A DNA stretch of 64,000 bases, from positions 310,001 to 374,000 of the forward strand of contig NZ_BLAJ01000004.1 in assembly GCF_009176305.1 (NCBI RefSeq), given 5' to 3'. Origin of the DNA: Martinezella dioscoreae (GTDB taxonomy: Bacteria > Pseudomonadota > Alphaproteobacteria > Rhizobiales > Rhizobiaceae). The notes beneath the pieces are model-generated. The model was not told where the DNA came from. It was given only the letters and a program-made list of their open reading frames with translations, and searched no databases. Position 1 is the stretch's first letter. Each line of letters opens with the position of its first letter. Positions 51,755 through 60,797 of this stretch are shown here, piece after piece. A program made the position numbers and the translations under genes.

Positions 51755-52378
51755 TTAGGCTACCGGCTTGTCCAATCTCATGACGAAGGCGAGGTTACCG
51801 TTTTGGCTGAGTTCTTCGAAACCGAGATGCCGGTAAAATCCCTTGGCGCGCTCGTTCGCGGGGCTGACACCAAGATGGACGCCAGGTGCGCCATACGCCG
51901 TGAGGGCTTCGAGCATGGTCTTGATCATCAGCCGTCCCCATCCGCCCGATTGGGCTTCAGGCAGAATATTGATGTGAAGATGCGCGGGGTAGGTCTCTTC
52001 AAGGCCCGGCGTGCCGCTGTGAGGATTGGCTATTCGCTCCAGAACATCGGCGTCTTTTTCCGTCTTGGGTATCAGGCCAGCGGTCTCGCGTCGAACAACC
52101 GGCCACCAATCTCTGCGGAGCACTGTGTCAAAGCCCGCGGTATCCGGCGTACCGACAACATAGCCGACCACCCGATCGTGCCTGGCAAGAACGAACGCAA
52201 ACTCCGGAGCGAATTTGAGATAAGGCACGGCCCATACGTAGCCGGGAAGGCGCGGATTGCTGTAAAGCGCACTCGCGTCGGCCCCTGCATCAGCCGTGAC
52301 CAGGCAAATGTGAAAGAGGGCGTCAACGTCGTCCTCAGTGGCCGGGCGGATGAAATAATCGTCGATCTTGGGAGGCAT
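51755..52378 (-). CDS. GNAT-family N-acetyltransferase
   Basis: 207 residues. IRPATEDDVDALFHICLVTA is the N-terminal GNAT segment and LPEAQSGGWGRLMIKTMLEA the acetyl-CoA loop, followed by GVSPANERAKGFYRHLGFEE, the canonical C-terminal motif. Similar proteins occur as the C-terminal domain of bacterial O-GlcNAcase-like proteins. Acceptor unknown. The gene is on the opposite strand between the hydrolase and the ABC genes of the sugar module, so it may be an insertion into that module or a functional modifier of its sugar. Confidence 0.9.
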   Translation of the reverse strand: MPPKIDDYFIRPATEDDVDALFHICLVTADAGADASALYSNPRLPGYVWAVPYLKFAPEFAFVLARHDRVVGYVVGTPDTAGFDTVLRRDWWPVVRRETAGLIPKTEKDADVLERIANPHSGTPGLEETYPAHLHINILPEAQSGGWGRLMIKTMLEALTAYGAPGVHLGVSPANERAKGFYRHLGFEELSQNGNLAFVMRLDKPVA

Positions 52379-52611
52379 GGCATCATCGATCTGCTGGCCG
52401 CTGCTCGGTGAGAACTGACGTCAGGCGGCGGTAAAACTGGGAAGTTTGAGGGACTGCATCTGAGGGCCAAACCCGCAGATTTTGGAAAAGAATAAGGAAA
52501 TTCGTCGGTCCAGTAAAGGCCCGACAATGCAAGACATTCGGCGCGTCTTAGCAAGATCAGCCGGTTGGAATCGATAGAAACTGCCAAAACGCAGCTAGAG
52601 GGAACCAATCA

Positions 52612-53946
52612 ATGTTTAGCGATTTCATCTCCACCAATGCAGCATCCATTCTGAAGAAGACAGGAATTTTGGCGGCATCCGTCTTCATTGGCATCGGCAT
52701 GTCGACAACCGTCTTTGCCGAGACGCTCACGGTTTGGGACGACCACGATTCTGAGTCGAGAGCCGCCGTGATGACCGAACTCAACGCCAATTTCCAGAAG
52801 GCGCATCCCGACGTTAAGCTTGATCACACCGTACGCGATTTCCAGGACCTCAATCTCACGCTTAAGCTCGCCGTTTCGTCTGGCGATGGTCCGGTGGTGA
52901 CTAAGGTCAACCAGGGAGCCGGCGCGATGGGCGCGATGGTGAAGGAAAACCTTCTCGTCCCTGTCGATAACTACCTCAAGAAATATGGATGGGATAAAAA
53001 CCAATCCGATAGTCTCCTGGCACGTGACCGCTGGTCGAGCAAGGGCGAGTTCGGTGTCGGTGAGACCTATGGCATCTCGTCGCTCGCCGAAATCGTCGGC
53101 CTCTATTACAATGAAAAGGTTCTGAAAGCAGCTGGCGTCGAACTTCCGATCAAGAACTTCGACGATTTCCTTGCCGCTCTCGATAAGGTCAAGGCGGCAG
53201 GCAGCGCACCGCTGACAATCGGTACAGCCAAGGGCCATCTGGCGCTCCATATGTTGGCCGGGATCAGCCAGGCGCATATCGATGCTTCGGATCGAAAGGC
53301 GCTCGATGACCTGATCTATGGCCGCGGCGGCACATGGAATACGCCTGGCAATCTGGAATCGGTGAAACTTGTGCAGAAATGGGCAACAAACGGCTATTTC
53401 TCCGATGGTTACCAGGGTATCTCGGGCGATGATGCCGTTCAGCTTTTTGTCGCCGGCCAAGGGGCCTTCCTGATTTCGGGCACCTGGTACTTCGGCGATA
53501 TGCAGAACAATCCCGATATCCATTTCATGCCCATCCCGGCGCCCGCCGGTATCAAGCATCCGCTTTCGGTTGGCGGCGTCGACCTTGCCTGGGCGATCAC
53601 CAGCCTGGCCAAGAGCGACAAAATGAAGGACCTCGCCGGCGAGTACATCAACTACATGGTCTCCAAGGACGCATCCGTGACCTGGGCCCGCGCCGGCTAT
53701 CTGCCCGCCACCCCTGTTCCGGCAGACGCCGGGGTTAACGCGTCCCCGCTCCTGAAGGAAGGCATCGCGATCTGGAAATCATTGAACGATGACAATGCAC
53801 TCGGGCATTATCCCGATTGGGCGAGCCCAACCATGCTCAAGACGTTTGATGAAAACACGCCCCTATTGCTTGCGAACAAGGAAACGCCTGAAGAGCTGAT
53901 CGCCAAGCTCGACGCGGACTACGCCGCCTACATGAAGAGCAAGTGA
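52612..53946 (+). CDS. Carbohydrate ABC importer binding protein (SBP family 1)
   Basis: 444 residues. An N-terminal hydrophobic signal (ILAASVFIGIGMSTTVFA, cleavage after FAE region) precedes ETLTVWDDHDSESRAAVMTE, the start of a family 1 (MalE-like) fold. Landmarks: YGISSLAEIVGLYYNEKVLK, AFLISGTWYFGDMQ, and GGVDLAWAITSLAKSDK. It binds a sugar or oligosaccharide in the periplasm. AGGGA lies 9 bases upstream of the ATG. First gene of an operon with two permease genes. Confidence 0.93.
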   Translation: MFSDFISTNAASILKKTGILAASVFIGIGMSTTVFAETLTVWDDHDSESRAAVMTELNANFQKAHPDVKLDHTVRDFQDLNLTLKLAVSSGDGPVVTKVNQGAGAMGAMVKENLLVPVDNYLKKYGWDKNQSDSLLARDRWSSKGEFGVGETYGISSLAEIVGLYYNEKVLKAAGVELPIKNFDDFLAALDKVKAAGSAPLTIGTAKGHLALHMLAGISQAHIDASDRKALDDLIYGRGGTWNTPGNLESVKLVQKWATNGYFSDGYQGISGDDAVQLFVAGQGAFLISGTWYFGDMQNNPDIHFMPIPAPAGIKHPLSVGGVDLAWAITSLAKSDKMKDLAGEYINYMVSKDASVTWARAGYLPATPVPADAGVNASPLLKEGIAIWKSLNDDNALGHYPDWASPTMLKTFDENTPLLLANKETPEELIAKLDADYAAYMKSK

Positions 53947-54078
53947 TTGCCGGCGAACAAGCCAATCCCGCCGCGCTACTCGATCGCAGAAAAGCAGCGG
54001 CGGGAAACTTCGGTACGTCTATCCTGATCACGGCCAGAGCGGCGCCATTCGACCTCTGGCATATCCACGAGATGGTGC

Positions 54079-54975
54079 ATGAAACGCTCACCACTTGACG
54101 CGAAGGCCAGTAGAAATCTCATCTACGTTCTGCCTGGCTTACTGCTCTATTTTGCTCTCATTCTTGGTCCTATTGTCGCGGCAATCGGTATCAGTTTCAC
54201 TGAATGGAATGGGATCAGCCCGCCCAATTGGATTGGCATTGGCAATTATGCAAAATTGTTTTCAGATGAAACTTTCTATGTTGCATTGAAAAACAATGCT
54301 CTCTTCATGGTGTTTTACTGTGTCATCCCGATTGTCATTGGCCTGTCACTAGCCGCGATGGTCTGGACGTTCAGGCAGCGGGAGCAGTTCGCGCTGCGGA
54401 CACTGCTATTCCTACCCTATATCATGCCCACCGCCGTGCTTGGCATCATTTGGCACTGGCTTTACAATCCCGCTTTTGGTCCGATCAACCAGGCGTTAAA
54501 GCTGGTTGGCCTGGGTTCCATCGCTCTGCCCTGGCTCGGCGATTTCACGTTTGTCCTACCAGCGGTCGGCACTGTTGCGAGCTGGTATTTCTTCGGTTTC
54601 TGCATGGTGTTGTTTCTCTCCGGCATCCAACGGATCGATCCTGCGCTGTTTGAAGCGGCGAGAGTCGATGGTGCCAGCGGAAGTAGGATTTTCTTCTTCA
54701 TTACACTGCCGCTCCTGCTGCCGGAAATACGCATCGCGCTTCTTCTCACGATCATTTCCTCGATCAAGAGTTTTGATCTGATCTTTACGATGACTCGAGG
54801 CGGCCCGGCCAACGCCACACTTGTTCCCAACATTTATATGTATGAGCTTGGCTTTCAACTGAATCGGTATGGATATGCTTCGGCCGTTGCCATCATCGGT
54901 GCGATTCTCGTCTTTACTATCAACTATGCCGTTCACCGGCTGGTGCGCCCTGTGAATGAAGGGAGTGCAACGTGA
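54079..54975 (+). CDS. Carbohydrate ABC importer permease 1 (MalF type)
   Basis: 298 residues with six membrane segments. YVLPGLLLYFALILGPIVAA is the first helix, and the ATPase-contact loop EAARVDGASGSRIFFFITLP is a perfect MalF/UgpA-type EAA motif. FTMTRGGPANATLV follows. It comes 132 bases after the binding-protein gene; a short gap with no gene. It forms the heterodimeric channel with the next protein. No ATPase gene follows, so it must share one. Confidence 0.94.
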   Translation: MKRSPLDAKASRNLIYVLPGLLLYFALILGPIVAAIGISFTEWNGISPPNWIGIGNYAKLFSDETFYVALKNNALFMVFYCVIPIVIGLSLAAMVWTFRQREQFALRTLLFLPYIMPTAVLGIIWHWLYNPAFGPINQALKLVGLGSIALPWLGDFTFVLPAVGTVASWYFFGFCMVLFLSGIQRIDPALFEAARVDGASGSRIFFFITLPLLLPEIRIALLLTIISSIKSFDLIFTMTRGGPANATLVPNIYMYELGFQLNRYGYASAVAIIGAILVFTINYAVHRLVRPVNEGSAT

Positions 54976-55805
54976 GCAGAGATTTTCATACGATAGGCGC
55001 GGTGCTACCATCACGTATCATTCTTTGGCTGTTCGCGGTCTTGGCGATTGTTCCCTTTGCCCTTCTGATACTTACGTCTCTGAAGAGCCGTGCCGATCTG
55101 ATACAAGGCGCATTCGTATTGCCGGCCTATCCGCATTTCGAGAACTATGCAAATGCTTGGATTGATGGCCGGTTTAATGTCTATTTCCTGAATTCCGTCA
55201 TGATTGTTTTCCCCGTTGTCGTGGTTAGCATCATACTTGGCACGTTGACGGGATTCGGATTCGCGTTCCTGACCTTTCCGTTCAGGCGCACCATTTTCGT
55301 CCTTTTAACTGTTGGAATGATGGTGCCGACCGAAGCCTTCATTATTCCACTCTACTATGAAATGCGCTATGTCGGCCTCATAAACACCTATGCTGCGCTG
55401 ATCCTTCCCCAAATTGCTATGTCTCTGCCTTTCGCCACCATGTTCATGGCTAGCGCGATGCAACAACTGCCATCGGAAATCATAGAAGCAGCGGTTCTCG
55501 ATGGAGCATCCAGAAGATATATTCTTTCAAAAGTTATCGTACCTTTGATGCTGCCGTCGATGTCCACACTGGCATTGTTCCTGTTTATTTGGACATGGAA
55601 CGAGTTTCTTATTCCGCTTGTTCTCGTCAATGACGATAACTACCGAACCCTGCCAATTGGTATGTTATTTTTCCAGGGACGTTATACGGTCAATACGCCT
55701 GTGTTGACGGCGGGCGCTGTCATCGTTATCGGACCGCTCATTCTTGCCTATATGTTCTTCCAACGGAAACTCATCACAGGCCTGACGGCTGGAGCGACGA
55801 AGTAA
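54972..55805 (+). CDS. Carbohydrate ABC importer permease 2 (MalG type)
   Basis: 277 residues, six membrane segments. The EAA loop EAAVLDGASRRYILSKVIVP and the MFLIWTWNEFLIPLVL-like segment (FIWTWNEFLIPLVLVND) are typical of MalG/UgpE. The start is GTG at 54972, overlapping the upstream stop by four bases, with GAAGGGAG before it. Last gene of the transporter operon; the region after its stop (55806-56014) holds nothing recognisable. Confidence 0.94.
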   Translation: MSRDFHTIGAVLPSRIILWLFAVLAIVPFALLILTSLKSRADLIQGAFVLPAYPHFENYANAWIDGRFNVYFLNSVMIVFPVVVVSIILGTLTGFGFAFLTFPFRRTIFVLLTVGMMVPTEAFIIPLYYEMRYVGLINTYAALILPQIAMSLPFATMFMASAMQQLPSEIIEAAVLDGASRRYILSKVIVPLMLPSMSTLALFLFIWTWNEFLIPLVLVNDDNYRTLPIGMLFFQGRYTVNTPVLTAGAVIVIGPLILAYMFFQRKLITGLTAGATK

Positions 55806-56014
55806 AATCACCTTGCTCTCGATTGAAAAGATCGGTCGCGCGCTCGGGCGCCATGAAGCAATGGGAATCTTCTTTCGCCGATCATCGCGCCATTCCCGCG
55901 CCGAATGCGGCCATGCAATTATTGGATCCCCTAATCGCTTTGCCGGTTGAGATGACGCGCAAATCCGGTTATCTGCCTGTCCGTCCAATTCGCGAATAGT
56001 AAGGTCCCGGCCGT

Positions 56015-56944
56015 ATGGCTCCCAATTTCCTCGTCACCCATTCCGGCGGCTTCCATGCCGACGAAGTGTTGTCCAGCGTCATTCTCACGCGGCTTTTCCC
56101 TGATGCCCGCCTGGTTCGCAGCAGGGCGCCGGAATGGATCACACCCGGTGTCGATCGCATCGTCTATGATGTCGGCGGCGCTTATGATGCGACTGCCGGG
56201 ATTTTCGATCATCACCAGCGCGGCGCACCGCGACGCGACGATGATCAACCCTTCAGTTCGTTCGGGTTGATCTGGAAACATTTCGGTCGCGATTACCTGA
56301 CAGCCCTCTTGGTCCCAAGCGGCTTTGTCGAAACCGTGCATGCGGCTTTCGATGCCGGCTTCGTCCTGCCGATCGACTTGGTCGACAATGGTGCGCTCAG
56401 CCCGGATAGCGCCGGCCTGCTGGCTGGGTTGACCCTGCCGTCGTTGCTCGAAACATTGAAGCCCGTCTTCGACGACGCGGACCCGGAGGCGACCGATCGG
56501 GCATTCCACGCCGCCGTTGCGATCGCCAGCAATTTCGTCGAAGCGAAGATTGCCGGACTCCATGCGAAACTGCGTGCCGAAACTCTGGTGCTGCAGGCGA
56601 TTGCGTCCGCCGGCGAGAGCCGTGTTCTCGAACTGCCGATGGGCATGCCGTTTCGTTCGGCGATCGTGAAGGCGGGTGCCGATCATCTCCTGTTCGTGGT
56701 CCATCCGCGCGAGGCCGACTGGTGCCTTACGGGAATTCGCCGCGCGGAGGAAGGATTCGAACTGCGAGCCGATCTTCCGGTGGGCTGGGCTGGATTGAGC
56801 GGCCGCGACCTGGAAATGGCGACCGGTATTGAGGGCGCAAGTTTCTGCCACAACGGCCGATTTATCGCCGCCGCCAAAACGCGAGAGGCAGCGCTCGCTC
56901 TCGCCATGTTGGCGGTGAATGACGCGGAGCAAGGAGCCGGTTGA
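56015..56944 (+). CDS. MYG1-family (UPF0160) protein
   Basis: 309 residues. VTHSGGFHADEVLSSVILTR at the N-terminus and IFDHHQRGAPR at about residue 66 are the DHH-like metal-site motifs of MYG1; VHPREADWCLTGIRRAEEGF in the C-terminal part is also diagnostic. Human MYG1 is described as a 3'-5' RNA exonuclease; bacterial members are generally untested metal-dependent phosphoesterase candidates. Cytoplasmic. AAGGTCC lies before the ATG. Standalone gene. Confidence 0.92.
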   Translation: MAPNFLVTHSGGFHADEVLSSVILTRLFPDARLVRSRAPEWITPGVDRIVYDVGGAYDATAGIFDHHQRGAPRRDDDQPFSSFGLIWKHFGRDYLTALLVPSGFVETVHAAFDAGFVLPIDLVDNGALSPDSAGLLAGLTLPSLLETLKPVFDDADPEATDRAFHAAVAIASNFVEAKIAGLHAKLRAETLVLQAIASAGESRVLELPMGMPFRSAIVKAGADHLLFVVHPREADWCLTGIRRAEEGFELRADLPVGWAGLSGRDLEMATGIEGASFCHNGRFIAAAKTREAALALAMLAVNDAEQGAG

Positions 56945-57185
56945 CCATCGGCTTGAGGCCGAGCGCAATCGCCGTTTCACGGGGCGACTCCGGCCTGAGC
57001 ATCGAGCGGATCGGCATACGGAAGCCACTCATTTTGCAACCAGAACCGGGTTGCTCCTGAATTCGCGCGCTGTTCAGATCGACTGAAAATACTTACAGCT
57101 GAAATTATTTGGGGATGATCCCGCGTCACCGTTGCTCCCATGAGCATGCATTGGCACGATCACGACACCAAAAAGGAGGCTTGTC

Positions 57186-57350
57186 ATGCGCTTATCCGCC
57201 CCGCCGATGTCGAAAGAACGACTTGCGCAGTTGCTCGCTGGTTTTTTGCCGGATACCAAGCAGCAAGTGGGCCAAACCGGTATGCGGAGCCAGGACGGTG
57301 GAAAAGTGATATGTGAGGAAGCCTCGCCCGGCGGAACTAATTCGCAGTAG
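57186..57350 (+). CDS. 54-residue hypothetical protein
   Basis: A small gene with an excellent AAGGAGG 7-8 bases before ATG 57186 and an in-frame TAG at 57348. The product starts MRLSAPPMSKERLAQLLAGF and continues with a Gly/Gln-rich polar tail ending GGTNSQ. An amphipathic helix near the N-terminus is likely; there is no membrane segment. No family recognised. Its distance of 70 bases from the convergent cyclase gene and the strong ribosome site make it credible. Confidence 0.6.
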   Translation: MRLSAPPMSKERLAQLLAGFLPDTKQQVGQTGMRSQDGGKVICEEASPGGTNSQ

Positions 57351-57421
57351 CTTGAGATCGCGCTCGAAGCGTTGGTAGGGAAACGTGCGGACGCGGTAGA
57401 AAGGGCGCATCGAGGTGATAG

Positions 57422-58609
57422 TCAACAGTTTGGCCCATCCGGCAGGCCGTAAACCGCGGCGGGCTGGCTCACACCCTTCAGCGTGAAAATCCCGAGCCGT
57501 TCAAATCCGTCTTGGACCTGCGAAGCGAATAGTTCGGAGGCCAACACGCTGCGTTGGACCGTATCGCACAACTTTTCCATCCGGGCCGCCTCGTTGACAG
57601 CTCTGCCGATTGCCGTGAAATCAAGTCTGCGGGCAGCTCCGACGTTTCCGTAGAATACGTCTCCGATATGCAGAACGATATCGACGAGGAGCTGTGGTTC
57701 CTCGGAAACCATGCGTGCCCGGTTGACCGCCGCATTCGCCTCGATTGCCATCTTCGCCGCGGACAGGGCCCTTTCACACGCGTTGGCCGGATCTTCAATA
57801 TCGGTCGGGAAGATTGCAAGCAGGCTATCGCCCATGAATTTGAGGATCTCACCGCCGAATTGCTCGACTGGCCCGCCGATCGCATCGAAATGCTCGTTCA
57901 GCCAACCGACGATACGCTCGGGCGGAAAACCTTCATTTAGCACCGTAAAGTTCTTCAGGTCCGCAAGCAGGATAGCGGCATGGATGGCATCACCATTGCC
58001 GCGCCGTGTCTGGCCGCTGAGAATGTGGCCGCTCGTGCGGGCTCCGGTATAAACGGCGAGCATGTCGGTCGCCACACGCATCGCCGCGATGCGGCAGCAG
58101 GCGAGGGCGAGAGCCGGTAGAAATTCATTCAGGGCGGCAATCTGGCCGTCGGAGAACCCCTCCGGGTTATCGACGGCCAAGGAGAAGCCGATACCGCCCA
58201 GTGCGGTTCCCCCGGGAAACCGGGCAAGTTTTACCAGGTAATCGGTTGCCCCAAGATCGGAGAGTTCGTTTAGCAGCGGGAACCCGGCTGCGTCACCGCC
58301 GGGCGGCAGTCTCCAACGCCCAACATCGAGCTCTCGTGAAAGAAGATATGAAATAGGCGAGCGGCGAAACATCGCGTCACCCGCTTCGCCGTGCTCTTGT
58401 ATTTCGAGAGAGATGCTCGACGACCGCGACCAGGAAATAGAAGAGCCCTTTTGAAGTGGATCGATGGACGGCATGGCTATGGACGCCCTAACGAGTGGAT
58501 AGCCGAGCCTGGTCAGCCGTTCTGAAACTCCGGTCAGGATCTCTTCGATGCTGTCGCTGGTCAGGCCCATGGCTATGATCCAGTCGACCAACTCCCGCGT
58601 CTGCGTCAC
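57422..58609 (-). CDS. Class III adenylate/guanylate cyclase domain protein
   Basis: 395 residues. The C-terminal catalytic domain has metal Asp in LLADLKNFTVLNEGF (about residue 216), the second metal Asp and substrate-selecting Lys in GGEILKFMGDSLLAIFP, and the closing motif RLDFTAIGRAVNEAARME with transition-state Asn and Arg. Lys plus Asp at the selectivity positions favours ATP, so adenylate cyclase is more likely than guanylate. The N-terminal ~190 residues are a non-GAF-like sensory region of a type common in rhizobial cyclases. I chose GTG 58609 because GGAGGAG lies 9 bases upstream; the longer frame to 58675 has none. It is a soluble, homodimeric enzyme. Confidence 0.92.
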   Translation of the reverse strand: MTQTRELVDWIIAMGLTSDSIEEILTGVSERLTRLGYPLVRASIAMPSIDPLQKGSSISWSRSSSISLEIQEHGEAGDAMFRRSPISYLLSRELDVGRWRLPPGGDAAGFPLLNELSDLGATDYLVKLARFPGGTALGGIGFSLAVDNPEGFSDGQIAALNEFLPALALACCRIAAMRVATDMLAVYTGARTSGHILSGQTRRGNGDAIHAAILLADLKNFTVLNEGFPPERIVGWLNEHFDAIGGPVEQFGGEILKFMGDSLLAIFPTDIEDPANACERALSAAKMAIEANAAVNRARMVSEEPQLLVDIVLHIGDVFYGNVGAARRLDFTAIGRAVNEAARMEKLCDTVQRSVLASELFASQVQDGFERLGIFTLKGVSQPAAVYGLPDGPNC

Positions 58610-59474
58610 TTCGTAAGCTCCTCCGAACGGCAAAGTTTGAGAAGATCGTCGACCGAGTTTGGTGCTCCGGTCCAAATCAATGGCAGCCTAGCATGGAAAC
58701 TGGCGAAAGTACCTTGTGTGCGCACCAGCAGGGTGGGGGCATGAACAAGATCCGCCAATAGGCGCGCGGGTGCAGGTAGTCGTCGACGTGTGGGATGCTG
58801 CCGAAGAGCTGCGGGGGTAGGTGCCAACCGTCAGCATATCATTGAAATGCCTGCTGGCAGAAACAAGTGTGGCAAAGTGGCGACACGTGTCTATCACTAA
58901 GCAAAAAGCCGTAATTTCCTAAGAATAGTCCATAGTTTTCTAAAATACCGCCGCCTCGAATGCAGCCATCCTCGCCGTGGTAACCATTCGGTGCGCTATG
59001 GACATTCAATTCTCAGGTTTTGAAATTTTTGCTCCGAAAATAGAGATGGCCTGGACTGTCCTGCAACGGCCAAATGCCCGCCGCCCCCGTGCGGGGACGG
59101 AGCTCCCTTCCGATCACACGCATGCTGGACTGCATCCCGCTCCGCCGCCGACGCCGCCCGGAGACACGGATATCACTGCAGATCGAAAGCCAGGCATCTG
59201 GATGGGACGCGAACACCAAGAATTGCGAAATTTCACCGACGGCGCAAGCTTGGATACCGACCAAAGCGTGAAGCGCTTTGCCCGGTTTCCAGCATGCCGG
59301 CAACGCCAGGGGAGATCAGGATCAGATCCGACGAGACTTGCATCCGATGATGGATTTTCGCCGCAGGCATGAAACGCGCCCGAGGCATCGGTCATCCATG
59401 ACTTGTGTGTAGTGCCATATAGCCAGCCTTAGGAATTCGGCAAAGCCGATGCTTCAATTGATCGGGAGAGTCGC
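58610..59474. other. Long intergenic region upstream of the LeuA-like gene
   Basis: 865 bases, the largest gene-free interval. Open frames on both strands (for example 58977-59372 plus, 59013-59303 minus) are Arg/Pro-rich and lack ribosome sites. A short AT-rich stretch at 58906-58945 may carry the cyclase promoter. Small GC-rich inverted repeats exist around 59080 but nothing definite. I see no RNA gene. Confidence 0.5.
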
Positions 59475-60659
59475 ATGAACACTGAAAAGATCATAATCTT
59501 TGACACCACTCTGCGTGACGGCGAGCAAAGCCCCGGCATCAACCTCGACGCCGGGGAAAAGGTCGAGATCGCGCTTATGCTCGAAGGGCTGAAAGTCGAC
59601 GTGATCGAGGCCGGCTTTGCCGTCTCCAGTCCAGGCGAGTTCGACGCGATCAAGGCCGTGGCGGATGTCGTGAAGGACAGCACGATTTGCAGCCTGAGCC
59701 GCGCGGTCGAGCGCGATATCGATCTGACGGCGGAGGCTGTTTCCGGTGCGGCATCGTCCCGTATCCATATCGTGCTGGCGACCTCACCCATTCACATGAA
59801 ATACAAGTTGCAAATGACACCGGAAAACGTGCTCGAACATGCCGTTCGCGCGGTGGCCCACGCGCGACGTTATTCCGAGGATATCGAGTTTTCCTGCGAG
59901 GACGCGAGCCGATCGGAGCCCGAATTTCTTGCCCGTTTCGTGGAACAGGTGATCAAAGCCGGCGCGACCACGGTCAGCCTGCCTGATACGGTCGGCTACG
60001 CCACGCCTTACGAATACGGCAAGCTATTCACCTATCTGCGCGATGTCGTGCCCAACGCTGACAAGGCCGTATTCTCCGCGCATTGTCACAATGATCTGGG
60101 CATGGCTGTTTCCAACTCGCTCGAAGCGACTCGGCAGGGCGCGCGCCAGATCGAATGCACGATCAACGGTATCGGTGAGCGAGCGGGCAATGCGTCGCTT
60201 GAGGAGATCGTCATGGCGCTGCATACACGCGAGGATTTTTTCCGATGTCAAACCTCCGTTGAAACCCGGCGTTTGACGGCCGCATCCAGGCTCGTCTCGG
60301 AGATCACGGGTTTCGTTGTGCAGCCTAACAAAGCGATCGTCGGCAGGAATGCCTTCTCGCATCAGTCCGGCATTCACCAGGATGGCATGTTGAAGAACCC
60401 GTTGACCTATCAGATCATGACGGCGGCGGAGGTCGGTGCAGACGAGTATCGGCTGGTGCTCGGAAAGAATTCGGGCCGCAACGGTTTTCGCATGTGCATG
60501 CGCTCGCTGGGCGTCGAGTTCGGTTCCGATGCCGATCTCGATCGCGCTTTCTCCCGTTTCAAGGATATCGCCGATCAAAAGGCATCGCTTTGCGATGAGG
60601 ACCTTCTGGCGACGGTTGTCGGTATGGAAGCCCTCTCCAGGGAAAGCCACATCGCCTAG
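59475..60659 (+). CDS. LeuA-like 2-isopropylmalate synthase without regulatory domain
   Basis: 394 residues. DTTLRDGEQSPGINLDAGEK (metal Asp, about 10-29), LATSPIHMKYKLQMTPENVL, IEFSCEDASRSEPEF, SLPDTVGYATP, the metal-binding HCHNDLG (about 206-212), NGIGERAGNASLEE and NAFSHQSGIHQDGMLKNPLT match E. coli-type LeuA closely. It condenses acetyl-CoA with a 2-oxoacid. The protein stops soon after the first linker subdomain, so the C-terminal leucine-sensing domain of about 120 residues is absent and feedback inhibition is not expected. GGGAGAG precedes the ATG. It heads a probable two-gene operon with a ThDP-dependent enzyme gene 138 bases downstream. Confidence 0.9.
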   Translation: MNTEKIIIFDTTLRDGEQSPGINLDAGEKVEIALMLEGLKVDVIEAGFAVSSPGEFDAIKAVADVVKDSTICSLSRAVERDIDLTAEAVSGAASSRIHIVLATSPIHMKYKLQMTPENVLEHAVRAVAHARRYSEDIEFSCEDASRSEPEFLARFVEQVIKAGATTVSLPDTVGYATPYEYGKLFTYLRDVVPNADKAVFSAHCHNDLGMAVSNSLEATRQGARQIECTINGIGERAGNASLEEIVMALHTREDFFRCQTSVETRRLTAASRLVSEITGFVVQPNKAIVGRNAFSHQSGIHQDGMLKNPLTYQIMTAAEVGADEYRLVLGKNSGRNGFRMCMRSLGVEFGSDADLDRAFSRFKDIADQKASLCDEDLLATVVGMEALSRESHIA

Positions 60660-60797
60660 TTCTGCTTCCAGAACGTCTAAACGGGATCGGCCATGTGCCG
60701 GAACCGCGCTTGCCGCGGACCTCGGCCGGCCCGGGGGAACCGCGCGTCAATAGTTTGCAGCATTCGGGAACGATGGTCACAGCGGAGAAGCGAGAAA

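Noticed and set aside
58977..59372. 131-codon plus-strand ORF and overlapping minus-strand ORFs
   Set aside because: Pro/Arg-rich, no ribosome site, no recognisable motif.
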